Counted from the first letter of the stretch, positions 8,355 through 16,644 are shown. The stretch is 64,000 bases of DNA from Kluyvera sp046569695 (GCF_046569695.1 NZ_JBKHUI010000003.1:248001-312000), one strand, 5' to 3'. Notes: a model not told the origin generated them from the sequence alone. Numbers and translations are program-made.

Positions 8355-10391
8355 ATGAAATTCGCCGCCCTGATACCGCTACTAATTCCCACTGTTGCCA
8401 GCGCAGCGAGCTGGTCCAGCGAGGGCTTTCCTGCTTTTTCAGCGGAAGGCACCGGCAAGTTCAGCAGCCAAAAAATGCTCGCTAAGGGTACTCGCCCGCT
8501 AAGACTGAATTTTGACCAACAGTGCTGGCAGCCCTCTTCGCCCATTCGCCTCAACCAAATGTTGTCGCTGGAACCGTGCCAGGGCGAAGCGCCACAGTGG
8601 CGTCTCTTTCGTGACGGCAGTTACGCACTGGAGGTTGATACCCGCTCAGGGACACCAACGCTCACCATCGCGGTACAAAACGATGCCCAGGGCAGCGCAA
8701 ACCCGGTGGCCGTCCGCCAGTGCCCGCGCTGGGACGGCAAACCACTAACGCTGGACGTCACTAACACTTTCCTGGAAGGCAGCACCGTACGCGATTTTTA
8801 CAGCGGCCAGACGGCAACGGTGAAACAGGGGAAAATCACGCTACGCCCCGCCGATAACAGCAACGGGCTACTGCTACTTGAAAGCGCAGAGGTCTCCAGC
8901 ACTGCGCCTTTCAGCTGGCACAACGCCACGGTCTATTTCGTACTGACCGACCGCTACGTCAACGGCGACCCCAGCAACGACCATAGCTATGGTCGCCATA
9001 ACGACGGCATGCAGGAGATTGGCACCTTCCACGGCGGCGATCTGAAAGGCTTGACCAGCAAACTCGACTATCTGCAAAAGCTAGGAGTGAATGCACTGTG
9101 GATTAGCTCGCCGCTCGAACAGATCCACGGTTGGGTTGGCGGCGGCACAAAAGGCGACTTCCCGCACTACGCCTATCACGGCTATTACACCCAGGACTGG
9201 ACACGTCTGGACGCCAATATGGGCAGCGAAGACGACCTACGCGCGTTGGTGGATGGCGCACACCAGCGTGGCATACGCATTCTGTTCGACGTGGTAATGA
9301 ACCACACCGGCTACGCTACCCTTGCCGATATGCAGCAGTATCAGTTCGGCGCGCTCTATCTTAAAGGCGATGAGGTCACAAAAACGCTAGGCCAGCAGTG
9401 GACAGACTGGAAACCCGGCCCCGGCCAGACCTGGCATAGCTTTAACGATTACATCAACTTTAGCGATAAAGCCGCGTGGGAAAAATGGTGGGGCAAAGCA
9501 TGGGTCCGCACCGATATCGGTGATTACGACAACCCCGGTTTTGATGATTTAACCATGTCGCTGGCGTTCCTGCCGGATTTAAAAACCGAGTCCACCACGC
9601 CGAGCGGGCTGCCGAATTTCTACCACCACAAGCCGGATACCCACGCCAAAGCTATCGCGGATTTTACACCGCGCGACTATCTCACCCACTGGCTCAGCCA
9701 ATGGGTGCGCGACTACGGTATTGATGGTTTCCGCGTGGATACCGCCAAACACGTTGAGATGGCGGCCTGGCAGCAGCTCAAAGCGCAATCTATCGAGGCG
9801 CTAGCCGAATGGAAGAAAGCCAACCCGCAAAAAGCGCTCGATGCGGCACCGTTCTGGATGACTGGCGAAGCCTGGGGACACGGCGTGATGGAGAGCGACT
9901 ACTACCGCCACGGCTTTGACGCGATGATCAACTTCGATTACCAGGATCAGGCAGCGAAAGCCACCGACTGCCTGGCCAATATCGATATGACCTGGCAGCA
10001 AATGGCCGACAAGCTGCAAAGCTTCAACGTCTTAAGCTATCTGTCATCGCACGATACCCGTCTGTTCCGCGAGAAAGGCAATAACGCTGCTGAACTACTG
10101 CTGCTTGCTCCCGGTGCCGTGCAGATCTTCTACGGCGATGAGTCCAGCCGTCCCTTTGGGCCCACCGGCTCTGACCCGTTACAGGGCACCCGCTCGCAGA
10201 TGAACTGGCAGGACGTTACTGGCCAATCTGCCGCTGTCGTTGCACACTGGCAGACGCTGGGCCAGTTCCGCGCCCGTCACCCTGCCATTGGCGCGGGCAA
10301 ACAGACGCCCCTCACTCTGCCGCAAGGCTATGGTTTTGTTCGCGAAATGGGCGAGGACAAAGTAATGGTGGTCTGGGCCGGGCAGCCATAA
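8355..10391 (+). CDS. malS: Periplasmic alpha-amylase
   Basis: Endo-hydrolyses alpha-1,4-linked maltodextrins in the periplasm, releasing mainly maltohexaose for the maltose transporter. 678 residues with the short signal peptide MKFAALIPLLIPTVASA. A GH13 catalytic domain follows an N-terminal extension: region I DVVMNHTG, region II GFRVDTAKH with the nucleophile Asp near 460, region III TGEAWGH with the acid/base Glu near 503, region IV SYLSSHD. Several Cys in the extension (QQCW, EPCQGE, RQCPRW) fit the disulfides known in MalS. Likely MalT-controlled. Confidence 0.97.
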   Translation: MKFAALIPLLIPTVASAASWSSEGFPAFSAEGTGKFSSQKMLAKGTRPLRLNFDQQCWQPSSPIRLNQMLSLEPCQGEAPQWRLFRDGSYALEVDTRSGTPTLTIAVQNDAQGSANPVAVRQCPRWDGKPLTLDVTNTFLEGSTVRDFYSGQTATVKQGKITLRPADNSNGLLLLESAEVSSTAPFSWHNATVYFVLTDRYVNGDPSNDHSYGRHNDGMQEIGTFHGGDLKGLTSKLDYLQKLGVNALWISSPLEQIHGWVGGGTKGDFPHYAYHGYYTQDWTRLDANMGSEDDLRALVDGAHQRGIRILFDVVMNHTGYATLADMQQYQFGALYLKGDEVTKTLGQQWTDWKPGPGQTWHSFNDYINFSDKAAWEKWWGKAWVRTDIGDYDNPGFDDLTMSLAFLPDLKTESTTPSGLPNFYHHKPDTHAKAIADFTPRDYLTHWLSQWVRDYGIDGFRVDTAKHVEMAAWQQLKAQSIEALAEWKKANPQKALDAAPFWMTGEAWGHGVMESDYYRHGFDAMINFDYQDQAAKATDCLANIDMTWQQMADKLQSFNVLSYLSSHDTRLFREKGNNAAELLLLAPGAVQIFYGDESSRPFGPTGSDPLQGTRSQMNWQDVTGQSAAVVAHWQTLGQFRARHPAIGAGKQTPLTLPQGYGFVREMGEDKVMVVWAGQP

Positions 10392-10405
10392 TCTTTTCTT
10401 ATTAC

Positions 10406-10433
10406 GGCTCGTATGTATCATACGAGCCTCTTT
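10406..10433 (+). terminator. Terminator of malS
   Basis: GGCTCGTATG and CATACGAGCC form a perfect 10-bp stem with a 3-nt loop 15 bp after the malS stop, followed by a short T-rich stretch (TCTTT). Confidence 0.75.
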
Positions 10434-10564
10434 AGAATAAACGACTGCATAAACACAAATATCACGCGTTATCCGCTAAAACCCTTTCCGCAAGGCCATT
10501 TGCACCCTACCGTCAGTGGCGTTATCGTTACCGACTTCACAGAACAAGCAATAGAAACTCGGCT

Positions 10565-11818
10565 ATGACATTTTCACTTTTTGGCGACAAATTCACCCGC
10601 CATTCAGGCATTACCCGCCTGATGGAAGACCTCAACGACGGTTTACGCACTCCAGGTGCCATCATGCTAGGCGGCGGTAACCCGGCGCAGATCCCTGAGA
10701 TGAACGCGTACTTCAATAATCTACTGGCGGAGATGCTGGAAAGCGGCAAAGTCTCTGAAGCGCTGTGTAATTACGATGGTCCTCAGGGCAAAAATGAACT
10801 GCTCGTCGCCCTGGCCGATATGCTGCGCAATGAATTAGGTTGGGAGATCGGCCCACAGAATATTGCACTGACAAATGGCAGCCAAAGCGCGTTTTTCTAC
10901 TTGTTCAATCTGTTCGCCGGTCGACGCGCGGACGGTTCTACTCGCAAAGTCCTGTTCCCGCTGACGCCAGAGTACATTGGCTATGCGGATTCCGGCCTCG
11001 AAGACGATCTGTTTGTCTCTACCCGCCCGCACATTGAACTGCTCCCGGAAGGGCAGTTTAAGTATCACGTCGATTTCGATAATTTACCGATCGGTGAAGA
11101 CACCGGGATGATCTGCGTTTCACGCCCAACAAACCCAACGGGTAACGTGATAACCGACGATGAACTGAAACAGCTCGATGCATTAGCGAATAAGCACGGC
11201 GTGCCGCTGGTTATCGATAATGCTTACGGCGTTCCTTTCCCAGGCATTATCTTTAGCGAGGCGCGCCCACTGTGGAACCCGAACACCGTGCTGTGCATGA
11301 GTTTGTCCAAACTCGGCCTGCCGGGCAGCCGCTGCGGCATCATCATTGCCAACGAATCGATAATCACCGCCATCAGCAATATGAACGGTATCATCAGTCT
11401 TGCGCCGGGCAGCATTGGGCCGGCCATCATGTGCGAAATGATTAAGCGTCGCGATCTGCTGCGTCTGTCAGAAACGGTCATCAAGCCGTTCTACTACCAG
11501 CGCGTACAGGAAACCATTGCCACGATCCGCCGCTACCTGCCGGAAGAGCGCTGCCTCATCCATAAGCCTGAAGGGGCCATCTTCCTGTGGCTGTGGTTTA
11601 AAGATTTGCCGATTACCACTGAAGTGCTCTATCAGCGTCTGAAAAAACGCGGCGTCCTGATGGTGCCTGGCGATTTCTTCTTCCCAGGGCTGGATAAACC
11701 CTGGCCGCACACCCACCAGTGTATGCGAATGAACTATGTGCCGGAGCCGGATAAAATTGAAGCCGGTGTCAAAATTCTCGCGGAAGAAATTGAATTCGCC
11801 TGGAAAGAACAGCATTAA
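10565..11818 (+). CDS. avtA: Valine-pyruvate aminotransferase (transaminase C)
   Basis: PLP enzyme that transfers the amino group between alanine/valine and 2-oxoisovalerate/pyruvate, linking alanine and valine synthesis. 417 residues, the same as in E. coli. Class I/II aminotransferase fold: LTNGSQSAFFYLFNLF binds the PLP phosphate, VSRPTNPTGNV and VIDNAYG carry cofactor-ring contacts, and the Schiff-base lysine is K249 in MSLSKLGLPGSRCG. Single gene with its own terminator. Confidence 0.97.
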   Translation: MTFSLFGDKFTRHSGITRLMEDLNDGLRTPGAIMLGGGNPAQIPEMNAYFNNLLAEMLESGKVSEALCNYDGPQGKNELLVALADMLRNELGWEIGPQNIALTNGSQSAFFYLFNLFAGRRADGSTRKVLFPLTPEYIGYADSGLEDDLFVSTRPHIELLPEGQFKYHVDFDNLPIGEDTGMICVSRPTNPTGNVITDDELKQLDALANKHGVPLVIDNAYGVPFPGIIFSEARPLWNPNTVLCMSLSKLGLPGSRCGIIIANESIITAISNMNGIISLAPGSIGPAIMCEMIKRRDLLRLSETVIKPFYYQRVQETIATIRRYLPEERCLIHKPEGAIFLWLWFKDLPITTEVLYQRLKKRGVLMVPGDFFFPGLDKPWPHTHQCMRMNYVPEPDKIEAGVKILAEEIEFAWKEQH

Positions 11819-11824
11819 AATATG

Positions 11825-11860
11825 ATATATCAGTCTCTAAAAACGGGGGCTGATATTTTT
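11825..11860 (+). terminator. Terminator of avtA
   Basis: ATATCAG and CTGATAT pair around an A-rich loop, with extra G-U/C-G pairs inside, and are followed directly by T5, a few bases after the avtA stop. Confidence 0.65.
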
Positions 11861-12183
11861 CCGTGATCTCCATTGTTATTTGATAAAAAGAAAACAGAAA
11901 TATCCTCTAACTACCCTACTCGGATTACTCCCAATTTCGGCCTCCTATTTCATTACCACTACATACTCACACCTATTATTTACCATGACTTAATATGTTA
12001 AATGTGAAGTAACAATATGTTTCTCAAGATCATATTTATTTGCATAGCAGACTTTGTTTATACCTAAGTTAAATCGGACGAATCCATACTTTCGTATGAA
12101 AATAAACGCCCCATGCAAGGCTTAATTTTCACCATACACTGACTAATACGCACTCGGCGTTTTTAACTGGTGGAGATAAGATC
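11861..12183. other. AT-rich gene-free stretch before the lipoprotein gene
   Basis: About 320 bp clearly richer in A and T than both neighbours, with no ORF of note. It must hold the promoter of the lipoprotein gene; I could not choose a -35/-10 pair with confidence. A GGTGGAG ribosome site stands just before the ATG at 12184. The base composition would suit H-NS binding, which is inference. Confidence 0.5.
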
Positions 12184-13278
12184 ATGGCCTCTAAAAAAAT
12201 TAGCCAATTAAGCATAATTGCTATGGCGGTGCTTCTTGCTTTCTCACTCTCTGCCTGTAGCGGAAGCGGCGGAGGTTCACATTCAACGGCCAAAAACGGC
12301 ACCACGACGGGTAGCGGTTCTGGCGGTGGAGACGGTTCTGGCGGTGGAGACGGCTCCGGCGGCGGCGATGGTAGCGGCGGCGGGAACGGTAATGGTAACG
12401 GCAATGGATCGGGTACCGGTAGCCAAACCGCTGGCAGCAGCATTCTGGGTGAAACCGGAAAAGCGGTATCCGGCGTGGGCGATACGTTGGGCGGTCTGGG
12501 TAGTCAGTTGACCAGCACGGCGGGCAACAACCCGGTCACTTCAACCATTTCAACAACCGTCACCGGCGTGGGTAACGCGGTCGATACCTTAGGAACTGGC
12601 GTAACCAACGGCGTTGGGAACTCATCAAACCCTAACGGCGTGGGGACGACGCTGCAGGGGACCACCAGTACCGTTACGGTGCTGGGGAATACGGTATCCG
12701 GCGTGGGTAGCAACCTGTCCACCAGCACCTCCGGCACGCCGGTGGCTGGGGTGACTGGGTTAGTTGGCAACGTGGTGAATAGCGCGGGTCAGATTGTCAG
12801 CAGCACCGGTACTGGCTTAACCAGCACGCTGCAAAGCCCAGGTGCCGTAGCCGCCACGACCGGCGTAACCTCCGTCGTCAATAACACGCTTTCTGGGGTC
12901 CAGGGCGTCACTCAGGGCGTCGGGACTACAACCGGTTTAGGCACTCCGGTTAACGGCCTGCTCACCCAGGTGGGCACCACCGTAAGCGGGCTTGGTAACA
13001 ACGTCAGCACCTCAACGCCGGCACTGGGCGGCGTCGGGCAGGTCGTCACTAGCGTCGGGAATATCGTGACGGATGCCGGTGGCTTAGTGAAACCAACCGG
13101 CACACAGACCAGCAGCGGCGGCCTGCTGGCAAACGCCTCACTGGGCGGCACGGTCAGCTCATTAACCAATACGCTCAACGTCAGCACCTCTGCTAACGCC
13201 AGCGCCAGCAGCTCTTCAACCACGACCACCACCACTCCTTTAGGTGGTCTGCTTAGCGGGTTAACGTTAAAAAAATAA
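12184..13278 (+). CDS. Gly/Ser/Thr-rich repeat lipoprotein, putative TpsB passenger
   Basis: 364 residues, family not recognised with certainty. A lipoprotein signal ends at LSAC with C25 as lipid anchor and Ser at +2, so sorting to the outer membrane is expected. Residues 26-80 are a flexible linker with four GSGGG(D/N) units. Residues 85-303 form blocks in which V/L/I recur at 3-4-3-4 spacing (e.g. V95 V98 L102 L105 L109; V187 V190 V194 V197; L281 V284 V288 V291 V295) with Gly, Ser, Thr and Asn between. The tail is Ser/Thr-rich and ends in a hydrophobic LGGLLSGLTLKK. After the signal there is no Trp, Tyr, Phe or Arg and very few charges. An automatic 'collagen-like' label would be misleading: no Gly-X-Y register exists. 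The TpsB gene follows after a terminator, which suggests export to the cell surface. Confidence 0.8.
   Translation: MASKKISQLSIIAMAVLLAFSLSACSGSGGGSHSTAKNGTTTGSGSGGGDGSGGGDGSGGGDGSGGGNGNGNGNGSGTGSQTAGSSILGETGKAVSGVGDTLGGLGSQLTSTAGNNPVTSTISTTVTGVGNAVDTLGTGVTNGVGNSSNPNGVGTTLQGTTSTVTVLGNTVSGVGSNLSTSTSGTPVAGVTGLVGNVVNSAGQIVSSTGTGLTSTLQSPGAVAATTGVTSVVNNTLSGVQGVTQGVGTTTGLGTPVNGLLTQVGTTVSGLGNNVSTSTPALGGVGQVVTSVGNIVTDAGGLVKPTGTQTSSGGLLANASLGGTVSSLTNTLNVSTSANASASSSSTTTTTTPLGGLLSGLTLKK
12316..12387 (+). repeat. 18-bp minisatellite, four units, in the lipoprotein linker
   Basis: Four in-frame 18-bp units encode GSGGGD three times and then GSGGGN. The first two units are identical at the DNA level and the later ones differ by synonymous changes. 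Copy number could vary between strains without breaking the frame. Confidence 0.85.
12436..13092 (+). repeat. Degenerate heptad-like repeat region of the lipoprotein
   Basis: Encodes residues 85-303. About seven blocks share a motif of the form V-x-x-V-x-x-x-L/V-x-x-L/V-x-x-x-V with small residues between, e.g. VSGVGDTLGGLGSQL, VTVLGNTVSGVGSNL and TQVGTTVSGLGNNV. The second and third copies of the longer module (from about residues 167 and 263) also share the following VSTSTP/LSTSTSGTP segment, so the region grew by duplication. Confidence 0.75.
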
Positions 13279-13301
13279 GCTATATATTTATTAATGCTTT
13301 C

Positions 13302-13329
13302 CGTGCCCCCGCAATGGGGGCACGTTTTT
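13302..13329 (+). terminator. Strong terminator between lipoprotein and tpsB genes
   Basis: CGTGCCCCC and GGGGGCACG form a perfect 9-bp GC-rich stem with a 5-nt loop and are followed by T5. Partial read-through would give much lipoprotein and little transporter. Confidence 0.93.
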
Positions 13330-13382
13330 CAGCAGAATAACAATAATCATCCTTGCACAATAAAATACACAAGGAACGCGTC

Positions 13383-15098
13383 ATGAAAACGACCCTGGCT
13401 TATGCGCTATCGGGGGTTGTTCTGCTTAATATAGCCAGAGCAGACACATTACCCGCATTGATTGACCCCAATAACCCGGCAAAGGCGGAACATAACAGCA
13501 CGCCGCAAGCCCCTCCTGCAGCAGCCCCGAGTTTAACCGTAAGCGTTCCTAAAAATAAATTAACTCCGGAAACGCTTATTAAAGTCGATCATATTCAATT
13601 TATTGGCGGCACTGTATATCCGTTAAAAGAGCTATTGCAGCCTTTTGTTCCCTACGCACATAAACAGGTTCCGTTAAAAACGCTGGTCGGGCTTATTAAT
13701 GATATTACGCTTCGCTACCGTGCTGACGGCTATCCGCTCTCCTACGCCTGGCTTCCGGATGACAACTTTCATGACGGCACGATCAAAATCGTTCTGGTCG
13801 AGGGCTATGTTGCGCACAGCGACATTCAAAGTAATAACCCCAATCTGGCAGAGCGCTTAAAACGGCTTGCCGCCAAAATCATGGCCGAGAAGCCGCTGAC
13901 GCAGGCAACCTTCGACCGCTATACCCAGTTGATGACTCGCACCCCCGGCGTCACCGTCGATGCAAGCGCACAGCTGCCGCAAAACATCTATGGTGCCGCG
14001 GCCATGCAGGCTAAAAGTATTCAGCCGCATATCTGGGATATCTCATCGACCATTGATACCCGTCGCGATCAAAACATGGCGTTCGTCACCGGGTCGCTGA
14101 GCAACTTAACCAGCTATGGCGATCAGCTCGGGCTGGCGACACTGATTCCGCTCGACAGCTCAACGCGGAAATCCTATTTAGGGTTGAACTATCAACAGTT
14201 CCTGACCGACGACGGGCTGATGATGCAGCTCAAAGGTAGCTTCTACCGCGATAACCCGCGGGACTACACGCCGCTTCTGTACTTCCCGGGCGGCTACTTA
14301 GACTCCCGACAAAAAACCACTCAGTATAACGGCGGCGCGATGTTCAGCTATCCGGTGATCCTCACCGGCAAGCAACAGCTCAACATCAACGGAGGCGTGG
14401 ACTATACCGACCGACGCAATGACAATCATCTCCGCCAGATTCAGAATAACCAGACAGTCGCGAGCGGCGATATCAACAGCCACGTTCGCTACCCGGCATT
14501 TGAGTTCGGCATCAACGGCCTGCAGGCGTTCGATCGCGCCAGCATTAACGGCAAACTAACGCTACGTCAGGGCGTAGACATTTCGTCTATGGCGGATGCC
14601 GCGCCAGCCTTCGGCAACGATCTCTCGTTCACGCTGTGGAAAAGTAATATCGATGCGGCCTGGATGATCACCGACAAATGGCGGCTCTCCACCTCGATGG
14701 AAGGCGACTGGTCAGATAACGACTTACCCGAACCTGAACGCGTCAGCTTCGGTGCCCAGCGCTTTGGCCGCGGCTACCAGGACGGAGAGGCCAGCGGTGA
14801 CTACGGTTATGGTGGGCAGGTTGAGCTTCGCTACGTGCACCCGATAAAAGAGAACAGCTGGGTTGCCACCGTGCAGCCGTACGTGTTGACCGACACCGCC
14901 CAGACCTGGTTCAACGCGCCAGGTCTCCCACATCAGCGGCTTGCGTCTGTTGCCACCGGGGTGATGTTTGGCGACAACAAGCACTACAGCCTGACGGTCG
15001 AGGCCGCGCGCCCGGTGGGCGATGTGCCAACCGACAGCCACAATCGTGACTGGCGCTACAGCCTGACGTTCAGCTGGAACTTCAACAACCTACATTAA
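13383..15098 (+). CDS. TpsB-type outer-membrane transporter (ShlB/FhaC/HecB family)
   Basis: 571 residues. Signal peptide MKTTLAYALSGVVLLNIARA, a Pro/Ala-rich linker, then a POTRA region: VDHIQFIGGTVYPLKELLQ, a conserved RADGYPLSYAWLP segment and DGTIKIVLVEGYV, with a second POTRA-like stretch to about residue 200. The rest is a 16-strand-type beta barrel rich in alternating aromatic strands, with the loop-6 signature QRFGRGYQDGEASGDYG near the C-terminus. FhaC-class proteins export a large TpsA partner across the outer membrane. No TpsA with its N-terminal secretion domain is in the window; the lipoprotein upstream is the only obvious client. The start is chosen at the ATG preceded by AAGGAA; an upstream in-frame start would mask the signal peptide. 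The stop overlaps the convergent ysaA by 9 bp. Confidence 0.9.
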   Translation: MKTTLAYALSGVVLLNIARADTLPALIDPNNPAKAEHNSTPQAPPAAAPSLTVSVPKNKLTPETLIKVDHIQFIGGTVYPLKELLQPFVPYAHKQVPLKTLVGLINDITLRYRADGYPLSYAWLPDDNFHDGTIKIVLVEGYVAHSDIQSNNPNLAERLKRLAAKIMAEKPLTQATFDRYTQLMTRTPGVTVDASAQLPQNIYGAAAMQAKSIQPHIWDISSTIDTRRDQNMAFVTGSLSNLTSYGDQLGLATLIPLDSSTRKSYLGLNYQQFLTDDGLMMQLKGSFYRDNPRDYTPLLYFPGGYLDSRQKTTQYNGGAMFSYPVILTGKQQLNINGGVDYTDRRNDNHLRQIQNNQTVASGDINSHVRYPAFEFGINGLQAFDRASINGKLTLRQGVDISSMADAAPAFGNDLSFTLWKSNIDAAWMITDKWRLSTSMEGDWSDNDLPEPERVSFGAQRFGRGYQDGEASGDYGYGGQVELRYVHPIKENSWVATVQPYVLTDTAQTWFNAPGLPHQRLASVATGVMFGDNKHYSLTVEAARPVGDVPTDSHNRDWRYSLTFSWNFNNLH

Positions 15099-15551
15099 TC
15101 CCGGCACCGGGCGCTGGCTAACGTCAACACAGGCCAGCGCTCCGGTCGGACACGCCGCCACACAGGCAGGGCCTTCTTCACGGTGACGGCATAAATCGCA
15201 CTTTATCGCCTGTGGTCGTCGAGCCTGCACACTGACGTTCATCGCTCCAAATGGACACGCCAGCATGCAGCTCTTACAGCCGATGCATAGTGCCTGCTGA
15301 ACAGCAACCATGCCATTTTCACGCCGGATCGCACCAGTAGGACACACGTTACTGCACGGCGCATCTTCACATTGGTGGCAGGCCACCGCCGTGGAAAACG
15401 TCCCGCCCTTCACCACCCGAATGCGGGGAAGAAACGCCTCGCGCGAGACGCTAGCGCACGCCTGCTCATCCTGATGCGCCACCACGCAGGCCACTTCACA
15501 GGTTCGACAGCCAATGCACTTTAAGGAATCAGCGACAATAAACGGGTTCAT
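15090..15551 (-). CDS. ysaA: Ferredoxin-like 4Fe-4S protein YsaA (HycB/HydN type)
   Basis: 153-residue electron-transfer protein with sixteen cysteines in four groups: CIGCRTCEVAC, CHQCEDAPCSNVC, CIGCKSCMLAC and CDLCRHREEGPACVAAC. This is the four-cluster polyferredoxin pattern of HydN/HycB/AegA-type subunits, cytoplasmic because no signal is seen. Partner enzyme unknown; no oxidoreductase gene is next to it. In E. coli ysaA also sits beside avtA, so it is backbone here while the genes around it have changed. It ends inside the last codons of tpsB on the other strand. Confidence 0.88.
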   Translation of the reverse strand: MNPFIVADSLKCIGCRTCEVACVVAHQDEQACASVSREAFLPRIRVVKGGTFSTAVACHQCEDAPCSNVCPTGAIRRENGMVAVQQALCIGCKSCMLACPFGAMNVSVQARRPQAIKCDLCRHREEGPACVAACPTGALACVDVSQRPVPGLM

Positions 15552-15672
15552 TCCCCACTCCGTTGCGAGAGATAAACCCTAAGAGTGCCAGAGCGGCGGG
15601 GCGATTCGCTTTGATCCGACGTGGGGAATGGGCATTTTTTGCTAAATGCCAGAGTCAATTCAGTCGTTTGCC

Positions 15673-16491
15673 TCAGGCCGAATTGATATGTTCCTTACAG
15701 TACCGCCGCTTCCACACAGCGGGCGTCAGCCCGGTGTGCTTGCGGAAGATTTGTCGGAAATACCCCACATCAGCGAAACCGCACTGTTCGGCGACCTCCT
15801 TCAGTGAACGCGCATGATTGCTCAGTAGCTTCTCCGCCGCCCTCACCCGCTGGCGATGAATGGCTTCGGTGATGGTGAGGTGGAAAACGCGGCGATAAAC
15901 GCGCCCCAGATAGTCCGCGTTGCAGTGCAGTTCTCGCGCCAGCATGGAGGTCGACAGCGGGAGATGGTAGCGCGTGTGAATCACCTGCTGCGCTTTCCAT
16001 GCCAGCGCCGCGCCGCCTTCATCCTTTGGCTCCGCCTGCTGTGCTGAAAGCGAAATATGCTGCAAGATCAAAAGCAAAATGAGTTCCAGCGAGGCGTTAC
16101 GCTGAATTTTTTCCTGCTCGTTGAGAAACTGGCGAAACAGCGATGTGAGGTACTGAGGGTCGTGTAGCGTGGTCTGCTGAGGAATAGCTAAATGCGTGAC
16201 CAGCGGGTGTGGCGGCGTCGAGGCGTTAATCTCGAAATGCAGCCAGTAGAATTTCAGATCGGCGGGAAAATCCTCGAGGCCAACGTGCCGTCGACCGGGC
16301 CAGAGCAGCAGACTATCCCCCGCAGCAACGTGAAAAGTACGATCCTCTTCCTGAATCGCTAACGTCCCTTTCTCAACAAACAGCACCTCCCACGAACGCA
16401 GCCTGCGGGCCGGGTGACGCCCCACGCCCCGAGAGATAAAAAGCCCGCCGTTTTGCACCTTAATCGGAAGCGCTATGGATAGATTGAGCAT
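15673..16491 (-). CDS. AraC-family regulator of the arabinofuranoside cluster
   Basis: About 272 residues. The N-terminal cupin-like effector domain reads LRSWEVLFVEKGTLAIQ ... GDSLLLWPGRRH, and the C-terminal double HTH contains STSMLARELHCNADYLGRVYR and SLKEVAEQCGFADVGYFRQIFRKHTGLTPAVWKRR. Divergent from the symporter and glycosidase genes, so it most likely activates them in response to an arabinose-containing sugar. The start is uncertain: ATG at 16491 is preferred, but a GTG 39 bp upstream is in frame and neither has a strong ribosome site. Confidence 0.85.
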   Translation of the reverse strand: MLNLSIALPIKVQNGGLFISRGVGRHPARRLRSWEVLFVEKGTLAIQEEDRTFHVAAGDSLLLWPGRRHVGLEDFPADLKFYWLHFEINASTPPHPLVTHLAIPQQTTLHDPQYLTSLFRQFLNEQEKIQRNASLELILLLILQHISLSAQQAEPKDEGGAALAWKAQQVIHTRYHLPLSTSMLARELHCNADYLGRVYRRVFHLTITEAIHRQRVRAAEKLLSNHARSLKEVAEQCGFADVGYFRQIFRKHTGLTPAVWKRRYCKEHINSA

Positions 16492-16627
16492 AAATATTAA
16501 TAATCCCGCTTTTTCGTGGAGCAAAAACACTCTTTCTAATTGATTATTAATAATTAAAGTCGTTTACGCTCGATCGCCTTCACACTTTTCCAATCAGGTC
16601 GGAATTACCCACTTTTTATACTTCTTT

Positions 16628-16644
16628 GTGACCTTGTTGGTCAC
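16628..16644. promoter_or_regulatory. 17-bp palindrome, candidate operator
   Basis: GTGACC-TTGTT-GGTCAC is a perfect 6-bp inverted repeat in the AraC/symporter divergent promoter region, about 90 bp before the symporter start. It could be a regulator site. The half-sites are too far apart for a CRP site. The bound protein is unknown. Confidence 0.4.

Noticed and set aside
12184..13278. Collagen-like protein
   Set aside because: Gly is frequent but not at every third residue, and Pro is scarce; the visible period is 3-4 for hydrophobic residues.
13383..15098. Contact-dependent inhibition or haemolysin locus
   Set aside because: The TpsB would fit, but there is no CdiA/ShlA-type gene, immunity gene or toxin domain beside it.
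16628..16644. CRP site upstream of the symporter
   Set aside because: TGTGA is present, but the second half-site is 9 bases away rather than 6 and lacks the final A.
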